A stretch of DNA of 64,000 nucleotides from Anaerolineaceae bacterium UBA6133 (GCA_002435825.1 DIVL01000066.1:1-64000); one strand, 5' to 3'; positions 45,352-54,882 are shown, numbered from the stretch's first letter. A program made the numbers and translations. Notes: generated by a model from the letters alone, not told the origin.

Positions 45352-45877
45352 ACAAGACCCTATGGCTGATCAAAACGTAAGCCTTGAAGAAAACGCGCAA
45401 TTGCGCTGCAATCGCTGCAACAAACCCATCACCCCCGCGACAGCGATCCTGACGGAAACGGGCTATCGCTGTGCTGAGTGTGTGCGCGCGCAGCAGCGAA
45501 CTTTTGATACTACCAAAAAGCTTGACCCATTTTTGGGCTTTGCTGTTGCTGCCCTGATTTCTTTTGCTGGCAGTTGGCTGGCTGGTAGACTTGGTTTTTT
45601 TACGATCCTGGTCGCTCCAGGAGTTGGCACGTTGATTAGCAACGCTGTACGCCTGGTGGTAAGACGCCGGCGCAGCAAGGCGCTCAGCAAGGCTATCCTG
45701 GTTGGCGCTATTGTTGGCGCGCTGCCTCTGCTTATTTTAGCGATTCTGCCGCTGCTGAGCGGCTCGGGACCGCTTCTAACAGGCGGCGGCAATCTCATGC
45801 CGCTTATCTGGCGCGCTGTTTATGCTGCCATGGTTTCCTCCTCGGCTTATGCTCAAGCAAAAGGGTTGCGTATTTGA
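45344..45877 (+). CDS. Zinc-ribbon membrane protein, unknown function
   Basis: A 177-residue protein. Two CxxC pairs near the N terminus (RCNRCNKPITP; YRCAECVRAQ) form a treble-clef or ribbon zinc site, followed by about three transmembrane segments (about 65-88, 113-133, 148-165). Start taken at the ATG at 45344, overlapping nadK by 8 bp; another ATG lies 18 bp later and neither has a good SD. It is coupled to nadK and recN, but I cannot assign a function. Confidence 0.65.
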   Translation: MAEQDPMADQNVSLEENAQLRCNRCNKPITPATAILTETGYRCAECVRAQQRTFDTTKKLDPFLGFAVAALISFAGSWLAGRLGFFTILVAPGVGTLISNAVRLVVRRRRSKALSKAILVGAIVGALPLLILAILPLLSGSGPLLTGGGNLMPLIWRAVYAAMVSSSAYAQAKGLRI

Positions 45878-45883
45878 GGGCTT

Positions 45884-47611
45884 ATGCTGGAAGAACTGCG
45901 CATCCGCGATTTCGCCATTATCGATGATCTGACACTCCAATTAACCTCTGGACTGGTGGTCTTTACCGGTGAGACAGGCGCGGGAAAGTCTATCATCCTG
46001 GACGCACTGGGGGCGATCCTTGGAGCGCGGGTGGACACGACCAGCATCCGCAAAGGGGCAGACCGGGCGATCGTGGAAGGATTCTTCCGCCTGGATGGAC
46101 CCGAGCGTGAGCCGATCGCCGCACTGCTGGAGCGTGAGGGGCTGCTGGAAGAGCCGGACCGCGTCTGGCTTGGGCGCGAGATCCGGGCTGAAGGAAGGAC
46201 AATTGCCAGGGTGAACGGTCGGACGGTCAGCTTGAGCGTTCAATCCGAGATCGGTGAAGCTTTGGTGGACGTGCATGGTCAATCTGACCACTTATCCTTG
46301 TTGAAGGTTCGCAATCACCGTGATCTGCTTGATCGTTTTGCGCACGACCAGGACAACCTCAGTACATATCAGGGTCAGTTCAGGGACTGGTCGCTTTTGG
46401 GGAAACAGTTGGCTGACCTGAGCGCCATTGAACAAACCGCCCGCGACAGGGCAGATATGCTGAAGTACCAGATCCAGGAAATCGGAGACGCGCGCATAAA
46501 ACTGGACGAGGAAGAGAGTCTGGCGCAGGAACGCACCCGCCTGATGAATGCCGAAACGCTGAGCTCGCTCAGCCAGTCAGCGTTGACATTGTTGGATGAG
46601 GGCACCGAAAGCAGTTCAGCTGCCACTGACTTGCTCGGGCAAGCCGCTCGCGACCTGGCAGAACTTGCCCGCATTGACTCGCAACTGCAAGCCTTGGCGC
46701 AGCAAGCTGAAGACGCTCTCAGTTCGGTATCTGATCTTGCGTACGAGCTGCGCGGCTACCTGGAAGGGATCGAGTTCAATCCCAACCGGTTGGATCAGAT
46801 AGAAGAACGCCTTGATCTCTTTAATCGTCTGAAACGGAAATACGGCGGTTCGCTGGCTTCGGTTCTGGCACATTTCCAGGCTTCCACGGTAGAGTTGGAA
46901 AAAGTGGAAGGCGTAGAAGACCAGATAAAAGAAGTGGAGCAAAAAATAGCCCACTTAAAGGAAAAGCTCAGCTATTCCGCTTTACAGCTTTCCAATCAGC
47001 GTAAACTGGCTGCCAGCCAGCTTGCCGATGGCATGGAGCAACAGCTTCACCTGCTTGAGATGGAAAAAGCCAGGTTTCAGGTTTCTCAGACTGTGATGGA
47101 AGCAGAACAGGGGTTAACTTTGAGCAACCGCAAACTCGCATTTGACGCTAACGGTGTGGACCAGATCGAATTTTTGATTGAAACCAATCCGGGCGAAGGG
47201 CTTAGGCCGCTTGCAAAGACCGCTTCCGGTGGAGAGACCTCACGTTTGATGCTGGCACTCAAAACCGTGCTGGCAGAGGTGGATCATATCCCGACGCTGG
47301 TGTTTGATGAAATTGACAGCGGAATTGGCGGTCGGGTTGGCATGACCGTGGGTGGAATGCTCTGGAACCTCGGGAAGCAGCACCAGGTGCTGTGTGTCAC
47401 CCACTTGCCGCAATTGGCAGCGTTTGGTGATCTGCACTTTCACGTCAGCAAACGCAGCGAAAACGGGCGCACTTCCACGCAGGTGGAGCGGCTGCAAGGA
47501 GAGGCGCGCGTGGAAGAATTGGCGGCAATGCTTGGCGCCAGCACACCTGTGACATTGGAGTCGGCCAGAGAAATTTTACGTGCAGTTGCAAAAAATACTA
47601 GTACAATATAG
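45884..47611 (+). CDS. recN: DNA repair protein RecN
   Basis: A 575-residue SMC-like ATPase of double-strand-break repair. Walker A VVFTGETGAGKSIILDAL near the N terminus, long central coiled coil (about 155-370), ABC-type signature FDANGVDQIEFLIETNPGEG and TASGGETSRLMLALK, and Walker B PTLVFDEIDSGIGG. Length is normal. GAGGG precedes the ATG at 4 nt; it lies 6 bp after the zinc-ribbon membrane gene. Confidence 0.94.
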   Translation: MLEELRIRDFAIIDDLTLQLTSGLVVFTGETGAGKSIILDALGAILGARVDTTSIRKGADRAIVEGFFRLDGPEREPIAALLEREGLLEEPDRVWLGREIRAEGRTIARVNGRTVSLSVQSEIGEALVDVHGQSDHLSLLKVRNHRDLLDRFAHDQDNLSTYQGQFRDWSLLGKQLADLSAIEQTARDRADMLKYQIQEIGDARIKLDEEESLAQERTRLMNAETLSSLSQSALTLLDEGTESSSAATDLLGQAARDLAELARIDSQLQALAQQAEDALSSVSDLAYELRGYLEGIEFNPNRLDQIEERLDLFNRLKRKYGGSLASVLAHFQASTVELEKVEGVEDQIKEVEQKIAHLKEKLSYSALQLSNQRKLAASQLADGMEQQLHLLEMEKARFQVSQTVMEAEQGLTLSNRKLAFDANGVDQIEFLIETNPGEGLRPLAKTASGGETSRLMLALKTVLAEVDHIPTLVFDEIDSGIGGRVGMTVGGMLWNLGKQHQVLCVTHLPQLAAFGDLHFHVSKRSENGRTSTQVERLQGEARVEELAAMLGASTPVTLESAREILRAVAKNTSTI

Positions 47612-47692
47612 GTAGATTTTTCACCAAGCATAAATCATTGCCAGCTTAACAACTTCATCAAAGAGCGCACGAATGGTGCTGGAAGGGAAAAT

Positions 47693-48952
47693 ATGGCCAA
47701 TCTAGACGATGTCCTTGCAGTCATTTTAGGTGGAGGTCAGGGCAAGCGGCTCTATCCGCTCACTGCTGAGCGCGCTAAGCCAGCTGTCCCGATAGCCGGA
47801 AAATATCGCTTAATTGACATTCCGATAAGCAATTGCATCAATTCAGGCATCTATAAAATATCTGTCTTGACTCAATTCCTTTCGGTCTCGTTGCACCGGC
47901 ATATCACTCGCACCTACAATTTTGACAACTTCCACGGTGGGTGGGTGCAGGTCTGGGCTGCGGAGCAAACCATTGAAAACACCGACTGGTATCAGGGTAC
48001 CGCCGATGCGGTCCGTAAGCAGATCCTCGAGATCCGCTCAAGTCGTTCGAAATATGTGCTGATCCTGGCGGGCGATCACCTCTACCGCATGGACTATTCA
48101 AAGATGGTTGAGTTCCACGTAGCCAATGGCGCGGATATTACCGTAGCGGTGCAGCTTGTGCTAAAGGAGGACGCCTTCCGCTTTGGCATCCTCAAGAGAG
48201 ATGAAGACGGACGCATCACAGACTTTGCTGAAAAGCCTAAAGATCCGGAGCTGCTTTCGAAATTAGTCAGTCGTGATGACCCTGAATCGCCCTATCTCGG
48301 CTCGATGGGCATATACATCTTCAATGTGGACATGCTTGCGGATGTGCTGCGGCCTGATTACACCGATCATAAGTTTGATGACTTTGGTGGTGATATCATT
48401 CCGTACCTGATCCGCACCGGCAAGCGTGTCTTTGGCTATAACTTCGAAGGATACTGGCGCGATATCGGAACGATCCGCACTTTTTATGAGACCAATCTTG
48501 AGTTGGCCGAGGAGCATCCGGAGTTTGACTTCTTCGATCCTGACCATCCCATTTTTACCCACCCACGTTATTTGCCTGGCTCACGCGTGACCGGAACGAC
48601 TTGCAAGAGTGTCCTTTTGGCTGAAGGTTGTGCCATTGAAGACGCTGTTCTGGAACACTCACTGATCGGCCTGCGCAGTGTGATCGGGGGCGGCACGATA
48701 ATAAAAGATACTATCGTGATGGGCGCGGACTGGTACGGCAATCAATCCAATGGTGCGCCGCTTGGAATTGGACGCAACTGCAAAATTCAGTGCGCAATCA
48801 TTGACAAGAATGCCAGCATCGGTGATAACGTCATCATCAAACCTTTCCCAATAGATCACGAAGTGGATCATGCTCTCTACAAAGTGCGGGAGGGCATCGT
48901 GGTGATCCCAAAGAACACCATTATCCCCGCCGGAATGATCATTCAGCCTTGA
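47693..48952 (+). CDS. glgC: Glucose-1-phosphate adenylyltransferase
   Basis: A 419-residue ADP-glucose pyrophosphorylase, the first committed enzyme of glycogen synthesis. N-terminal nucleotide site [16 protein letters not shown], substrate motif [14 protein letters not shown] (as [17 protein letters not shown]), FAEKPKDPE, and a left-handed beta-helix C terminus with hexapeptide repeats (about 295-410). GGAAGGG lies 6 nt upstream. Closed by its own terminator; no other glg gene is adjacent. Confidence 0.94.
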   Translation: MANLDDVLAVILGGGQGKRLYPLTAERAKPAVPIAGKYRLIDIPISNCINSGIYKISVLTQFLSVSLHRHITRTYNFDNFHGGWVQVWAAEQTIENTDWYQGTADAVRKQILEIRSSRSKYVLILAGDHLYRMDYSKMVEFHVANGADITVAVQLVLKEDAFRFGILKRDEDGRITDFAEKPKDPELLSKLVSRDDPESPYLGSMGIYIFNVDMLADVLRPDYTDHKFDDFGGDIIPYLIRTGKRVFGYNFEGYWRDIGTIRTFYETNLELAEEHPEFDFFDPDHPIFTHPRYLPGSRVTGTTCKSVLLAEGCAIEDAVLEHSLIGLRSVIGGGTIIKDTIVMGADWYGNQSNGAPLGIGRNCKIQCAIIDKNASIGDNVIIKPFPIDHEVDHALYKVREGIVVIPKNTIIPAGMIIQP

Positions 48953-48968
48953 TTTTTGATCCAAACGC

Positions 48969-48999
48969 AAGGGCTCTGACAATGCCAGAGCCCTTTTTG
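48969..48999 (+). terminator. Intrinsic terminator of glgC
   Basis: AAGGGCTCTG / CAGAGCCCTT with a 7-nt loop and a TTTTT tail, between convergent glgC and the RNA methyltransferase gene. Confidence 0.85.
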
Positions 49000-49005
49000 T
49001 GTTAA

Positions 49006-49650
49006 TTACGACCGTAATAACTGATAAACGGCTATACCAAATGCGACGGAAACATTGAGCGAAGTTTTCTCACCGGACATTGGTATGTACAGGATCTGAT
49101 CTGCTATCCGCAGAATGGCGGGATCGACCCCCGCAGGTTCACTGCCTGCCACCAGGGCTACCCTGCCTGCCAAAGGCTGTTTGTGATGAAATTCCTGCAG
49201 AGCAAAAGCGCCAGGGGTGTACTCTAGCGCGAGGATCAGGCAGTGATTGTCCTTGAGTTCTGCCAGTGCCTCTGGCAGGTTGGAGCGATAGCTCCACTTT
49301 ATGTTATTTTCAGTCCCCAGGGCGGTTTTGCTGATCGCCGGCTGTTCATCGGGAGTGGGAGTGATGCCGCCAAGCAGCAACTCTGACAGCCCAGCTCCAT
49401 CTGCAGTGCGAAAGATAACCCCGACGTTGTGTGCCGAGCGGATATTGTCGAGCACGCCGATTAACTCAAAGCCAGGCTTTGGCGCGGCAGGTGGCTTTTG
49501 GGCGGGGGAACCAGCCTCATGCCTTTCAAGAGGCGCGCCGCAGCGTGGGCAGTAGCGCCCATCATAAATCTCAGCGTCAAGGGGGAATCGTAAGTTACAG
49601 CGGGAATTACTGCATTCAAAGAACGTGTACGTTGATTTAGCGGATTCCAT
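49006..49650 (-). CDS. TrmH/SpoU-family RNA methyltransferase with N-terminal zinc ribbon
   Basis: A 214-residue protein. Residues 10-45 have two CxxC-like pairs (FECSNSRCNLRF; YCPRCGAPLE), followed by an Ala/Pro linker and a knotted SPOUT domain (about 60-214) with motif 1 LDNIRSAHNVGVIFRTADGAG, motif 2 RVALVAGSEPAGVD and motif 3 IPMSGEKTSLNVSVAFGIAVY. It 2'-O-methylates ribose in tRNA or rRNA; the target is unknown. The zinc ribbon is an added RNA-binding piece. No good SD. Confidence 0.85.
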   Translation of the reverse strand: MESAKSTYTFFECSNSRCNLRFPLDAEIYDGRYCPRCGAPLERHEAGSPAQKPPAAPKPGFELIGVLDNIRSAHNVGVIFRTADGAGLSELLLGGITPTPDEQPAISKTALGTENNIKWSYRSNLPEALAELKDNHCLILALEYTPGAFALQEFHHKQPLAGRVALVAGSEPAGVDPAILRIADQILYIPMSGEKTSLNVSVAFGIAVYQLLRS

Positions 49651-49681
49651 GGGTCAATTTTACTTCCGGGGGATTAAAAGT

Positions 49682-49720
49682 GTTAGGCGCCTGGGTGAGG
49701 GGGGCACCCAAGCGCCTAAC
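49682..49720. repeat. Stable hairpin between convergent/tandem genes
   Basis: GTTAGGCGCCTGGGTG (49682-49697) and CACCCAAGCGCCTAAC (49705-49720), 16-bp stem with one mismatch, no T run. Confidence 0.6.
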
Positions 49721-49842
49721 TCCCTATAGTATACAAGAAAATTGGGAAATTGCAAGCCAACATTTTCACATAAAGGGAAGATTTACGAAATTCCTACAAA
49801 CGTTAAACTTTCGTTAATAATTGCCTGCAAGATTCTGGATAC

Positions 49843-50637
49843 TCAGCCTCCAATAATTGCCTGCCCCGTCTCGGTGCAGTAGGGCAAAATCTCGTAGCCC
49901 TGCATGATCAGCTCATGCAATACCAGATCCAACGCCTCGATCGTATTTTGGCGGTCTTCCCCGCCATCATGGAACAGAATGACTCTGTCGGGCTGTAACT
50001 TGTCGGAAAAGTTCGCCAGGATGGCTTCAGGAGCGAGCCCCGCCCAGTCGCGGGTGTCCAGGTTCCACATTGAGATGCTGTAACCCATGCGTGTCGCATA
50101 GGCGTAAACGGTCTCGTTGGACTTGCCGTAGGGCGGTCGCAAACATTTTGTCACCTGGCTGGCAAGCTCGGGGTGATCTTTGAGGGCGTTGCGGATGGAT
50201 TGCTCGGTATCACCCACTTCAAGGGAAAAGCCTTGAAAATTAAGCGTGGTTAAATCGTAGTGGTTGTAGCTGTGATTGGCAAGCGTGTTCCCGTCACTGG
50301 CGATCGCAAGGACCGTGTCCTGAAAGGTGGACGAGTTGCGCCCGATCATATAGAAGGTCGCGTGAGCCTGGTATTTTCGTAAAACCGCCAGCACCTGGGG
50401 CGACCAGACAGGATCGGGACCGTCATCGAAGGTGAGGTAGGCTTTCTTTTCCGGATCGGCGCTCGGCAAAGGTGTGGTGTCTGCCTGGTCCTGGACCTCA
50501 GACTCGGTCCAGTTTTCGACAAAAGCGCTCAAAGTCTGGGTTTGGCCAGTCTCAGAACCCGGATCAGCCTGAACTGAACCCGAAAACGGGAGTGACAGGA
50601 TCAATGCCAAGGTTAGTAAAAGCCAAAATTTTCTCAT
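49843..50637 (-). CDS. Secreted polysaccharide deacetylase (NodB domain)
   Basis: A 264-residue secreted carbohydrate esterase-4 enzyme. Signal peptide about 1-24 (LLLTLALILSLPFSGSVQA), NodB domain from about 68: metal Asp in TFDDGPDPVW, metal His pair in NHSYNH, RPPYGKSNETV, and LDTRDW. It deacetylates peptidoglycan or an extracellular chitin-like polymer. ATG at 50637 chosen over a GTG two codons upstream. Follows the YCF48-like gene on the same strand by 57 bp. Confidence 0.88.
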   Translation of the reverse strand: MRKFWLLLTLALILSLPFSGSVQADPGSETGQTQTLSAFVENWTESEVQDQADTTPLPSADPEKKAYLTFDDGPDPVWSPQVLAVLRKYQAHATFYMIGRNSSTFQDTVLAIASDGNTLANHSYNHYDLTTLNFQGFSLEVGDTEQSIRNALKDHPELASQVTKCLRPPYGKSNETVYAYATRMGYSISMWNLDTRDWAGLAPEAILANFSDKLQPDRVILFHDGGEDRQNTIEALDLVLHELIMQGYEILPYCTETGQAIIGG

Positions 50638-50694
50638 AATCACCCATGTGAATTATAGTTGGGCACCACTATTTTGCAAGGCGCTGTCCAGTGA

Positions 50695-51891
50695 CTACGG
50701 TGTTGAGCTCATATTTGTCGATTCGATGATGTTCCCGGGCATTGTCTGCCAGTCCTTGCCGTTGTTGGCTGTCATGTAAATGCGATTGTCGACCAGCGTT
50801 TCTGGGGTGATAGTCGCTGTCAGGAATCCGACCTGGTCGTTGATCATATTCACAGATACAGGAGTGATTGCCGGGGGTAGTCCGGAGGTGGTCTCGGTCC
50901 AGGTTAATCCGCCATTTGCGGTTTGCCACATCTTCCCCTGTCCATACGCGACACCAGACAGCAGCGTTCCAAAATCAAAAAACTCGACATTTTCAAGCGT
51001 TCCCACATACTGCCAAGTTTCGGCCGTATCGGTGGTGCTGCAAAAGTAGGTGACGCTATTACCGTTGGGCAGGTAGGAGCGGATGGGGAGGACGGCAGTG
51101 GCGGCGTCGATCCGGAGGATCTTATCCACGCTGGTTTCCTGGCTTTCATCCAGAGGTAAGCCCTGGCATTCAGATTGTAACCAGGAAGTGCCGCCATCAA
51201 CTGAGCGAAATAAGTAAACTGCGCCTGGTATAGGCACAGAACCAGCAACTAAGCCAATATCAGAGCTGAGAAAGCCGAAATAACTCTTGATTCCTCCTGT
51301 GGGAAGTCCGCGATCGTCCGGGTCGGCAAGGTCGTGCTCAAAGCGCAGATCCCAGCTTTGTCCGCCATCGGCGGTGTGGTAGAGGCTGACGTATTGAGAG
51401 CCTGCGCCAACTCCCTGGTCAGAGAGGATGTAGCCCTCAGCAGCGTTGAGAAACGAAATTTGACCGCAGGGAAAATCCAAGTTGTAGGTTTGCCAGTTAT
51501 GACCGCCGTCAATTGACGCGTAGAGGATGGCGGAAGATTCAGATTCGGATTGGCATATGTAACCAAGGTCGCCGTTGGGAAAAGAAGTGCTGGTTCCCCA
51601 GCCGGATCCCCGAGAAGACAGACCCGCCGGTGTGACTGTGAGCCAGTGTTCGCCAAAATTCCGGGTGTTGTAAAAGTGAGTTTGGTCTGCGTTACTCGCC
51701 CAGCCGTGACCCCCAACGAATATATTCAGCTTAAACAAGGGTGTAAGGTAGGTTGGGGTTGAGGTTGGGGCTCCAATCGTTGCCGGAAGAGTGGGCTCTG
51801 GTGTGCTGGTAAGCGCGGGGGAAGGGCGAACGCAGCCTGTGAGCACCAACAAAACAGCAGCCAGGGTCAGAATCAATCGTTTTGTCATCAT
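50695..51891 (-). CDS. YCF48/BNR-repeat lipoprotein
   Basis: A 398-residue lipoprotein (signal LAAVLLVLTGC with lipobox LTGC, Thr/Pro linker) containing repeated BNR/Asp-box-like blades: DGGHNWQTY, DGGQSWDLRF, DGGTSWLQS, NGGLTWTET, NNGKDWQTM. These build a beta-propeller of the YCF48/photosystem-assembly-factor or sialidase-repeat type; no photosystem is implied. Catalytic sialidase residues are not evident. GGAGG lies 5-8 nt before two candidate ATGs (51891 or 51888). Confidence 0.78.
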   Translation of the reverse strand: MMTKRLILTLAAVLLVLTGCVRPSPALTSTPEPTLPATIGAPTSTPTYLTPLFKLNIFVGGHGWASNADQTHFYNTRNFGEHWLTVTPAGLSSRGSGWGTSTSFPNGDLGYICQSESESSAILYASIDGGHNWQTYNLDFPCGQISFLNAAEGYILSDQGVGAGSQYVSLYHTADGGQSWDLRFEHDLADPDDRGLPTGGIKSYFGFLSSDIGLVAGSVPIPGAVYLFRSVDGGTSWLQSECQGLPLDESQETSVDKILRIDAATAVLPIRSYLPNGNSVTYFCSTTDTAETWQYVGTLENVEFFDFGTLLSGVAYGQGKMWQTANGGLTWTETTSGLPPAITPVSVNMINDQVGFLTATITPETLVDNRIYMTANNGKDWQTMPGNIIESTNMSSTP

Positions 51892-51967
51892 TAACGCCTC
51901 CAAATCGTATCGGTCAGAAAGGATGATGCACGAACTGTGCCCATTTTACCGCTCAATCGGGCGGTTA

Positions 51968-51983
51968 TGTTTCACGTGAAACG
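51968..51983. promoter_or_regulatory. parS: parS site 1
   Basis: TGTTTCACGTGAAACG, 15 of 16 bases of the ParB-binding consensus TGTTTCACGTGAAACA. Confidence 0.85.
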
Positions 51984-52125
51984 AAAGATGCCCACATGAT
52001 TCCACGAATCCATGCAGAGGTAGGGGTAATTCCGAGAAGAGGGTCATAGCGATATTGTTTCAAGTGATACTCAGGGCAGTGAAAGGATTTTTTCGAAGTG
52101 ATTTACCGGCTTAAGAATTGGGAAT

Positions 52126-52141
52126 TGTTTCACGTGAAACA
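52126..52141. promoter_or_regulatory. parS: parS site 2
   Basis: TGTTTCACGTGAAACA, a perfect 16-bp parS palindrome. Confidence 0.92.
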
Positions 52142-52255
52142 TCCTTACTGCAAAAAGCTGCTGTCAACCCGGTTTCTCATTTTAGTTCCCTTAAAACCCA
52201 TTTCTCACGAAAAAAATCGTCTTTTTAGTCATAAGTGAGAGACTCGAGATTAACC

Positions 52256-52414
52256 GATAGGGCGGAATGCGCCTCCCTGCCCTCGCAGCGCAGCTGCAAG
52301 GGTTTGCGCACTCCGCCAAGTTAATCCATGTCGGAGTGAGCCTGCATCACACTCATGCCGTATTAACATCCCAAGGCAGGCTCATTACCCTGACGGGCAC
52401 CATGTCCGACCTAC
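52256..52414. repeat. MITE-like foldback repeat, family A (second copy)
   Basis: GATAGGGCGGAATGCGCC at the left end and GTCCGACCTAC at 52404-52414; interior GCGCACTCCG and GTCGGAGTGAGCC match the element at 26494-26633. It sits between parS sites 2 and 3. Confidence 0.65.
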
Positions 52415-52533
52415 TCCTGATTATTTCAAATTAATGTCGTAACACCCATTTCTCACGACTAAATTCGACTTTTTTCACCCTTGTTTGACAAATTAGGGTT
52501 TCCAACAGATGAACGGGTTGGAGAAGTCAGAAT

Positions 52534-52549
52534 TGTTTCACGTGAAACA
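52534..52549. promoter_or_regulatory. parS: parS site 3
   Basis: TGTTTCACGTGAAACA, a second perfect 16-bp parS palindrome. parA/parB are not in the window. Confidence 0.92.
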
Positions 52550-52584
52550 TTCTTATACCTGAGAACCGCCGAATGCAAAGAATC

Positions 52585-52727
52585 CTTGGAGTACTCGCTC
52601 AGTTCTGATAATAAATGGGGGATTTAAGGAAAAATGTCCTCGGCGCGATGCGAATAAGTGCCCTTGGGGTACTCGCTCAGTTCTGATAATAAATGGGGGA
52701 TTTAAGGAAAAATGTCCTCGGCGCGAT
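52585..52727. repeat. 78-bp tandem duplication covering the 3' end of tRNA-Arg
   Basis: CTTGGAGTACTCGCTCAGTT to CCTCGGCGCGAT (52585-52649) recurs with one change at 52663-52727. The second copy includes the 3' 15 bases of the tRNA gene, so the first copy is a tRNA 3'-end fragment downstream of the intact gene. Confidence 0.75.
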
Positions 52728-52785
52728 TCGAACGCGCAACCGTCTGCTCCGCAAGCAGATGCTCTGTCCATTAAGCTACGAGGAC
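52713..52785 (-). tRNA. tRNA-Arg (anticodon GCG)
   Basis: 73 nt. Acceptor stem GTCCTCG / CGAGGAC with discriminator A; anticodon stem TCTGC / GCAGA with loop TTGCGGA (anticodon GCG, at 52750-52752); T arm GCGCG-TTCGAAT-CGCGC. D arm GCTTAATGGACAGAGC. CCA is not encoded. Confidence 0.95.
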
Positions 52786-53100
52786 GTTTCTATAAGAATT
52801 GCGATTCTAACCCCATTCTCAATTTGGGTCAAGGTCAAATTGAACCTGTGTCAAATTGAACCTGACGCTCTGGCGGCTTTGCGTGCGCACATTTGATTGC
52901 CAATAACCTCCGAATATCTCTTGCCTGGTGATCATCTCTCTTTGAGCATAAAAAATAGGGTGCTTCTGTCTGGTTGGCTTAATCCTCTGATTAATCACAA
53001 AAATTCACATTTCAAGTCGTTTTCGCGCTTTTCTCGTTTATACTCAAACGCAACACACCCGTCACTCACTCAATTCACCCTGGCGGAAAAGGAGGAAGCT
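52786..53100. other. Leader region of iorA, no gene
   Basis: The frame of iorA stays open upstream of the chosen TTG start but reads unlike any IorA N terminus. A TATACT (53039-53044) is a possible -10. Confidence 0.4.
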
Positions 53101-54882
53101 TTGAAACAACTGATCACTGGAAACGAAGCTGTCGCTCGTGGAGCCTGGGAGGCAGGCGCGCGCTTTGCCTCGGCTTACCCGGGTACCCCCAGTACTGAGA
53201 TCCTGGAAAACATCGCCACCTATCAAGAGATCCACTCAGAGTGGGCTCCCAACGAGAAAACCGCGCTTGAGTCTGTTATCGGCGCGTCGTTGGCAGGCGC
53301 ACGGGCAATCGCTTCGATGAAGCACGTTGGTTTGAACGTAGCCGCAGACCCCTTCTTCACCTTTGCCTATATGGGCGTCAACGCTGGTGCGGTGGTGGTG
53401 ACCGCGGATGAGCCCGGTCAGTTCTCGTCCCAGAACGAGCAGGATAACCGCAACTACGCAAAAGCCGCCATGACGCCGATGTTCGAGCCCTCCGACAGCC
53501 AGGAATGCAAGGACATGCTGATCGAGGCTTTTGAGATCAGCGAGAAACACGACATTCCGGTGCTTTTCAGAATGACCACGCGCGTCTGCCATTCCAAGAG
53601 CCTGGTGGAGCTGGGCGAGCGCCAGGATGTACCCCTCAAGCCTTACGTCAAGAACATCAAAAAGTACGTGGCTGTGCCGGCTAACGCCCGCCCAATGAAA
53701 GTAAAAGTTCAGGAAAATCAAACAATAATGAAGGGCTATTCAAACAACTGCCAGTGGAATCGCATCGAGATGAACGAACCGAGTGTCGGTATCATCTGCT
53801 CTGGTGATTGTTATCTCTATGCTCGTGAAGTCTTCGGGGGTGACGCTTCCTATCTTAAACTGGGTTTCACCAATCCTCTGCCAGACGACTTGATTCGCGA
53901 GTTTGCTTCAAAAGTTGAAAAGATCTACATTATTGAAGAAAACGACCCCTACATAGAAGAACATGTGCGTGCCCTGAGCATCGCCTGCGACGGCAAAAAC
54001 CTCTTCCCGCGCAATGGTGAGATGAAGCCGGAAGTGATCCGCTCGGTGATCTATGGCGAGGAATACCCCGTGGACGAAGAGGTCAGAGAGGCTGTCATCC
54101 CGCGTCCGCCTACGCTCTGCGCTGGCTGTCCACATCGCGGCTTCTTCTACGAGCTCGGCCGCCGCAAGAACGTCATGGTGTCGGGTGACATCGGCTGTTA
54201 CACGCTCGCATCCGGCGCGCCGTACCACGCCATGGAGACCACTGTCTGCATGGGAGCCAGCATCAGCCTTGGGCATGGAGCGCAGCAGGTCTTCGACACC
54301 ATCGAGGGCAACAAAATGCGCGTAGTCTCAGCGTTGGGCGACTCGACCTTCTTCCATACCGGCATCAACTCCCTTTTGGACGTTGCCTACAACAAAAGCA
54401 ACCTGATCACCGTCGTGCTCGACAATCGCATCACCGCCATGACTGGTCAACAGGACAACCCCGGCAGTGGACGCACGATCCAGGGCGAAGTCATTGAAGC
54501 CGTCAGTATCGAGGCGATCGCCCGTGCTTTTGGCTTCAGGAATGTGCGGGTTATCGATCCCAACCAGCTGACCGAGGTCAAAGAGGCGCTGGACTGGGCT
54601 TTGGCTTTGCAGGAACCCTCTGTGATCATCACCCGCTGGCCTTGCGCGCTCAAAAAGCAGACCGCCCTTGATAAAGAGGAGTTCAAAGGTTCCTTCACCT
54701 CGGTTTACTGGGTAAACGAAGAGGTCTGTATTGGCTGCAAAAAATGTACGCGGACTGGCTGCCCGGCGATTGTCTTCCAATTTGCCAAGAAAAAATCATC
54801 CATTGACCCGGAAAAATGTGTTGGCTGTAGCGTGTGCGCCCAGGTGTGCCCGAAGCAGGCTATTCAGAAAGTGGAGGCGTGA
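53101..54882 (+). CDS. iorA: Indolepyruvate:ferredoxin oxidoreductase, alpha subunit
   Basis: A 593-residue subunit. Start at TTG 53101 (KQLITGNEAVARGAWEAG), because AGGAGG lies 5 nt upstream and homologues begin here. Pyruvate-ferredoxin-type domain (about 10-180), TPP-binding domain (about 340-520; CAGCPHRGFFYELG, GDIGCYTLA, GDSTFFHTGINSLLD, DNRITAMTGQQDNPG) and two C-terminal [4Fe-4S] motifs (CIGCKKCTRTGCP; CVGCSVCAQVCP). With IorB it oxidatively decarboxylates aryl pyruvates from aromatic amino acids to acyl-CoA, reducing ferredoxin. Confidence 0.93.
   Translation: MKQLITGNEAVARGAWEAGARFASAYPGTPSTEILENIATYQEIHSEWAPNEKTALESVIGASLAGARAIASMKHVGLNVAADPFFTFAYMGVNAGAVVVTADEPGQFSSQNEQDNRNYAKAAMTPMFEPSDSQECKDMLIEAFEISEKHDIPVLFRMTTRVCHSKSLVELGERQDVPLKPYVKNIKKYVAVPANARPMKVKVQENQTIMKGYSNNCQWNRIEMNEPSVGIICSGDCYLYAREVFGGDASYLKLGFTNPLPDDLIREFASKVEKIYIIEENDPYIEEHVRALSIACDGKNLFPRNGEMKPEVIRSVIYGEEYPVDEEVREAVIPRPPTLCAGCPHRGFFYELGRRKNVMVSGDIGCYTLASGAPYHAMETTVCMGASISLGHGAQQVFDTIEGNKMRVVSALGDSTFFHTGINSLLDVAYNKSNLITVVLDNRITAMTGQQDNPGSGRTIQGEVIEAVSIEAIARAFGFRNVRVIDPNQLTEVKEALDWALALQEPSVIITRWPCALKKQTALDKEEFKGSFTSVYWVNEEVCIGCKKCTRTGCPAIVFQFAKKKSSIDPEKCVGCSVCAQVCPKQAIQKVEA

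Larger units (their letters stand above)
51892..52712. other. Non-coding region with parS sites and repeats
   Basis: An 821-bp gap without a supportable gene. It carries three parS-like palindromes, a foldback repeat, a direct repeat CCCATTTCTCACGA (52197-52210 and 52445-52458) flanking that repeat, and the tandem duplication beside tRNA-Arg. Short open frames across it only translate the repeats. Confidence 0.7.

Noticed and set aside
49682..49720. Rho-independent terminator
   Set aside because: Stable stem but no T run on either side, so recorded as a hairpin only.
52553..52771. 72-codon open frame on the minus strand
   Set aside because: It only translates the 78-bp duplication and the tRNA gene.
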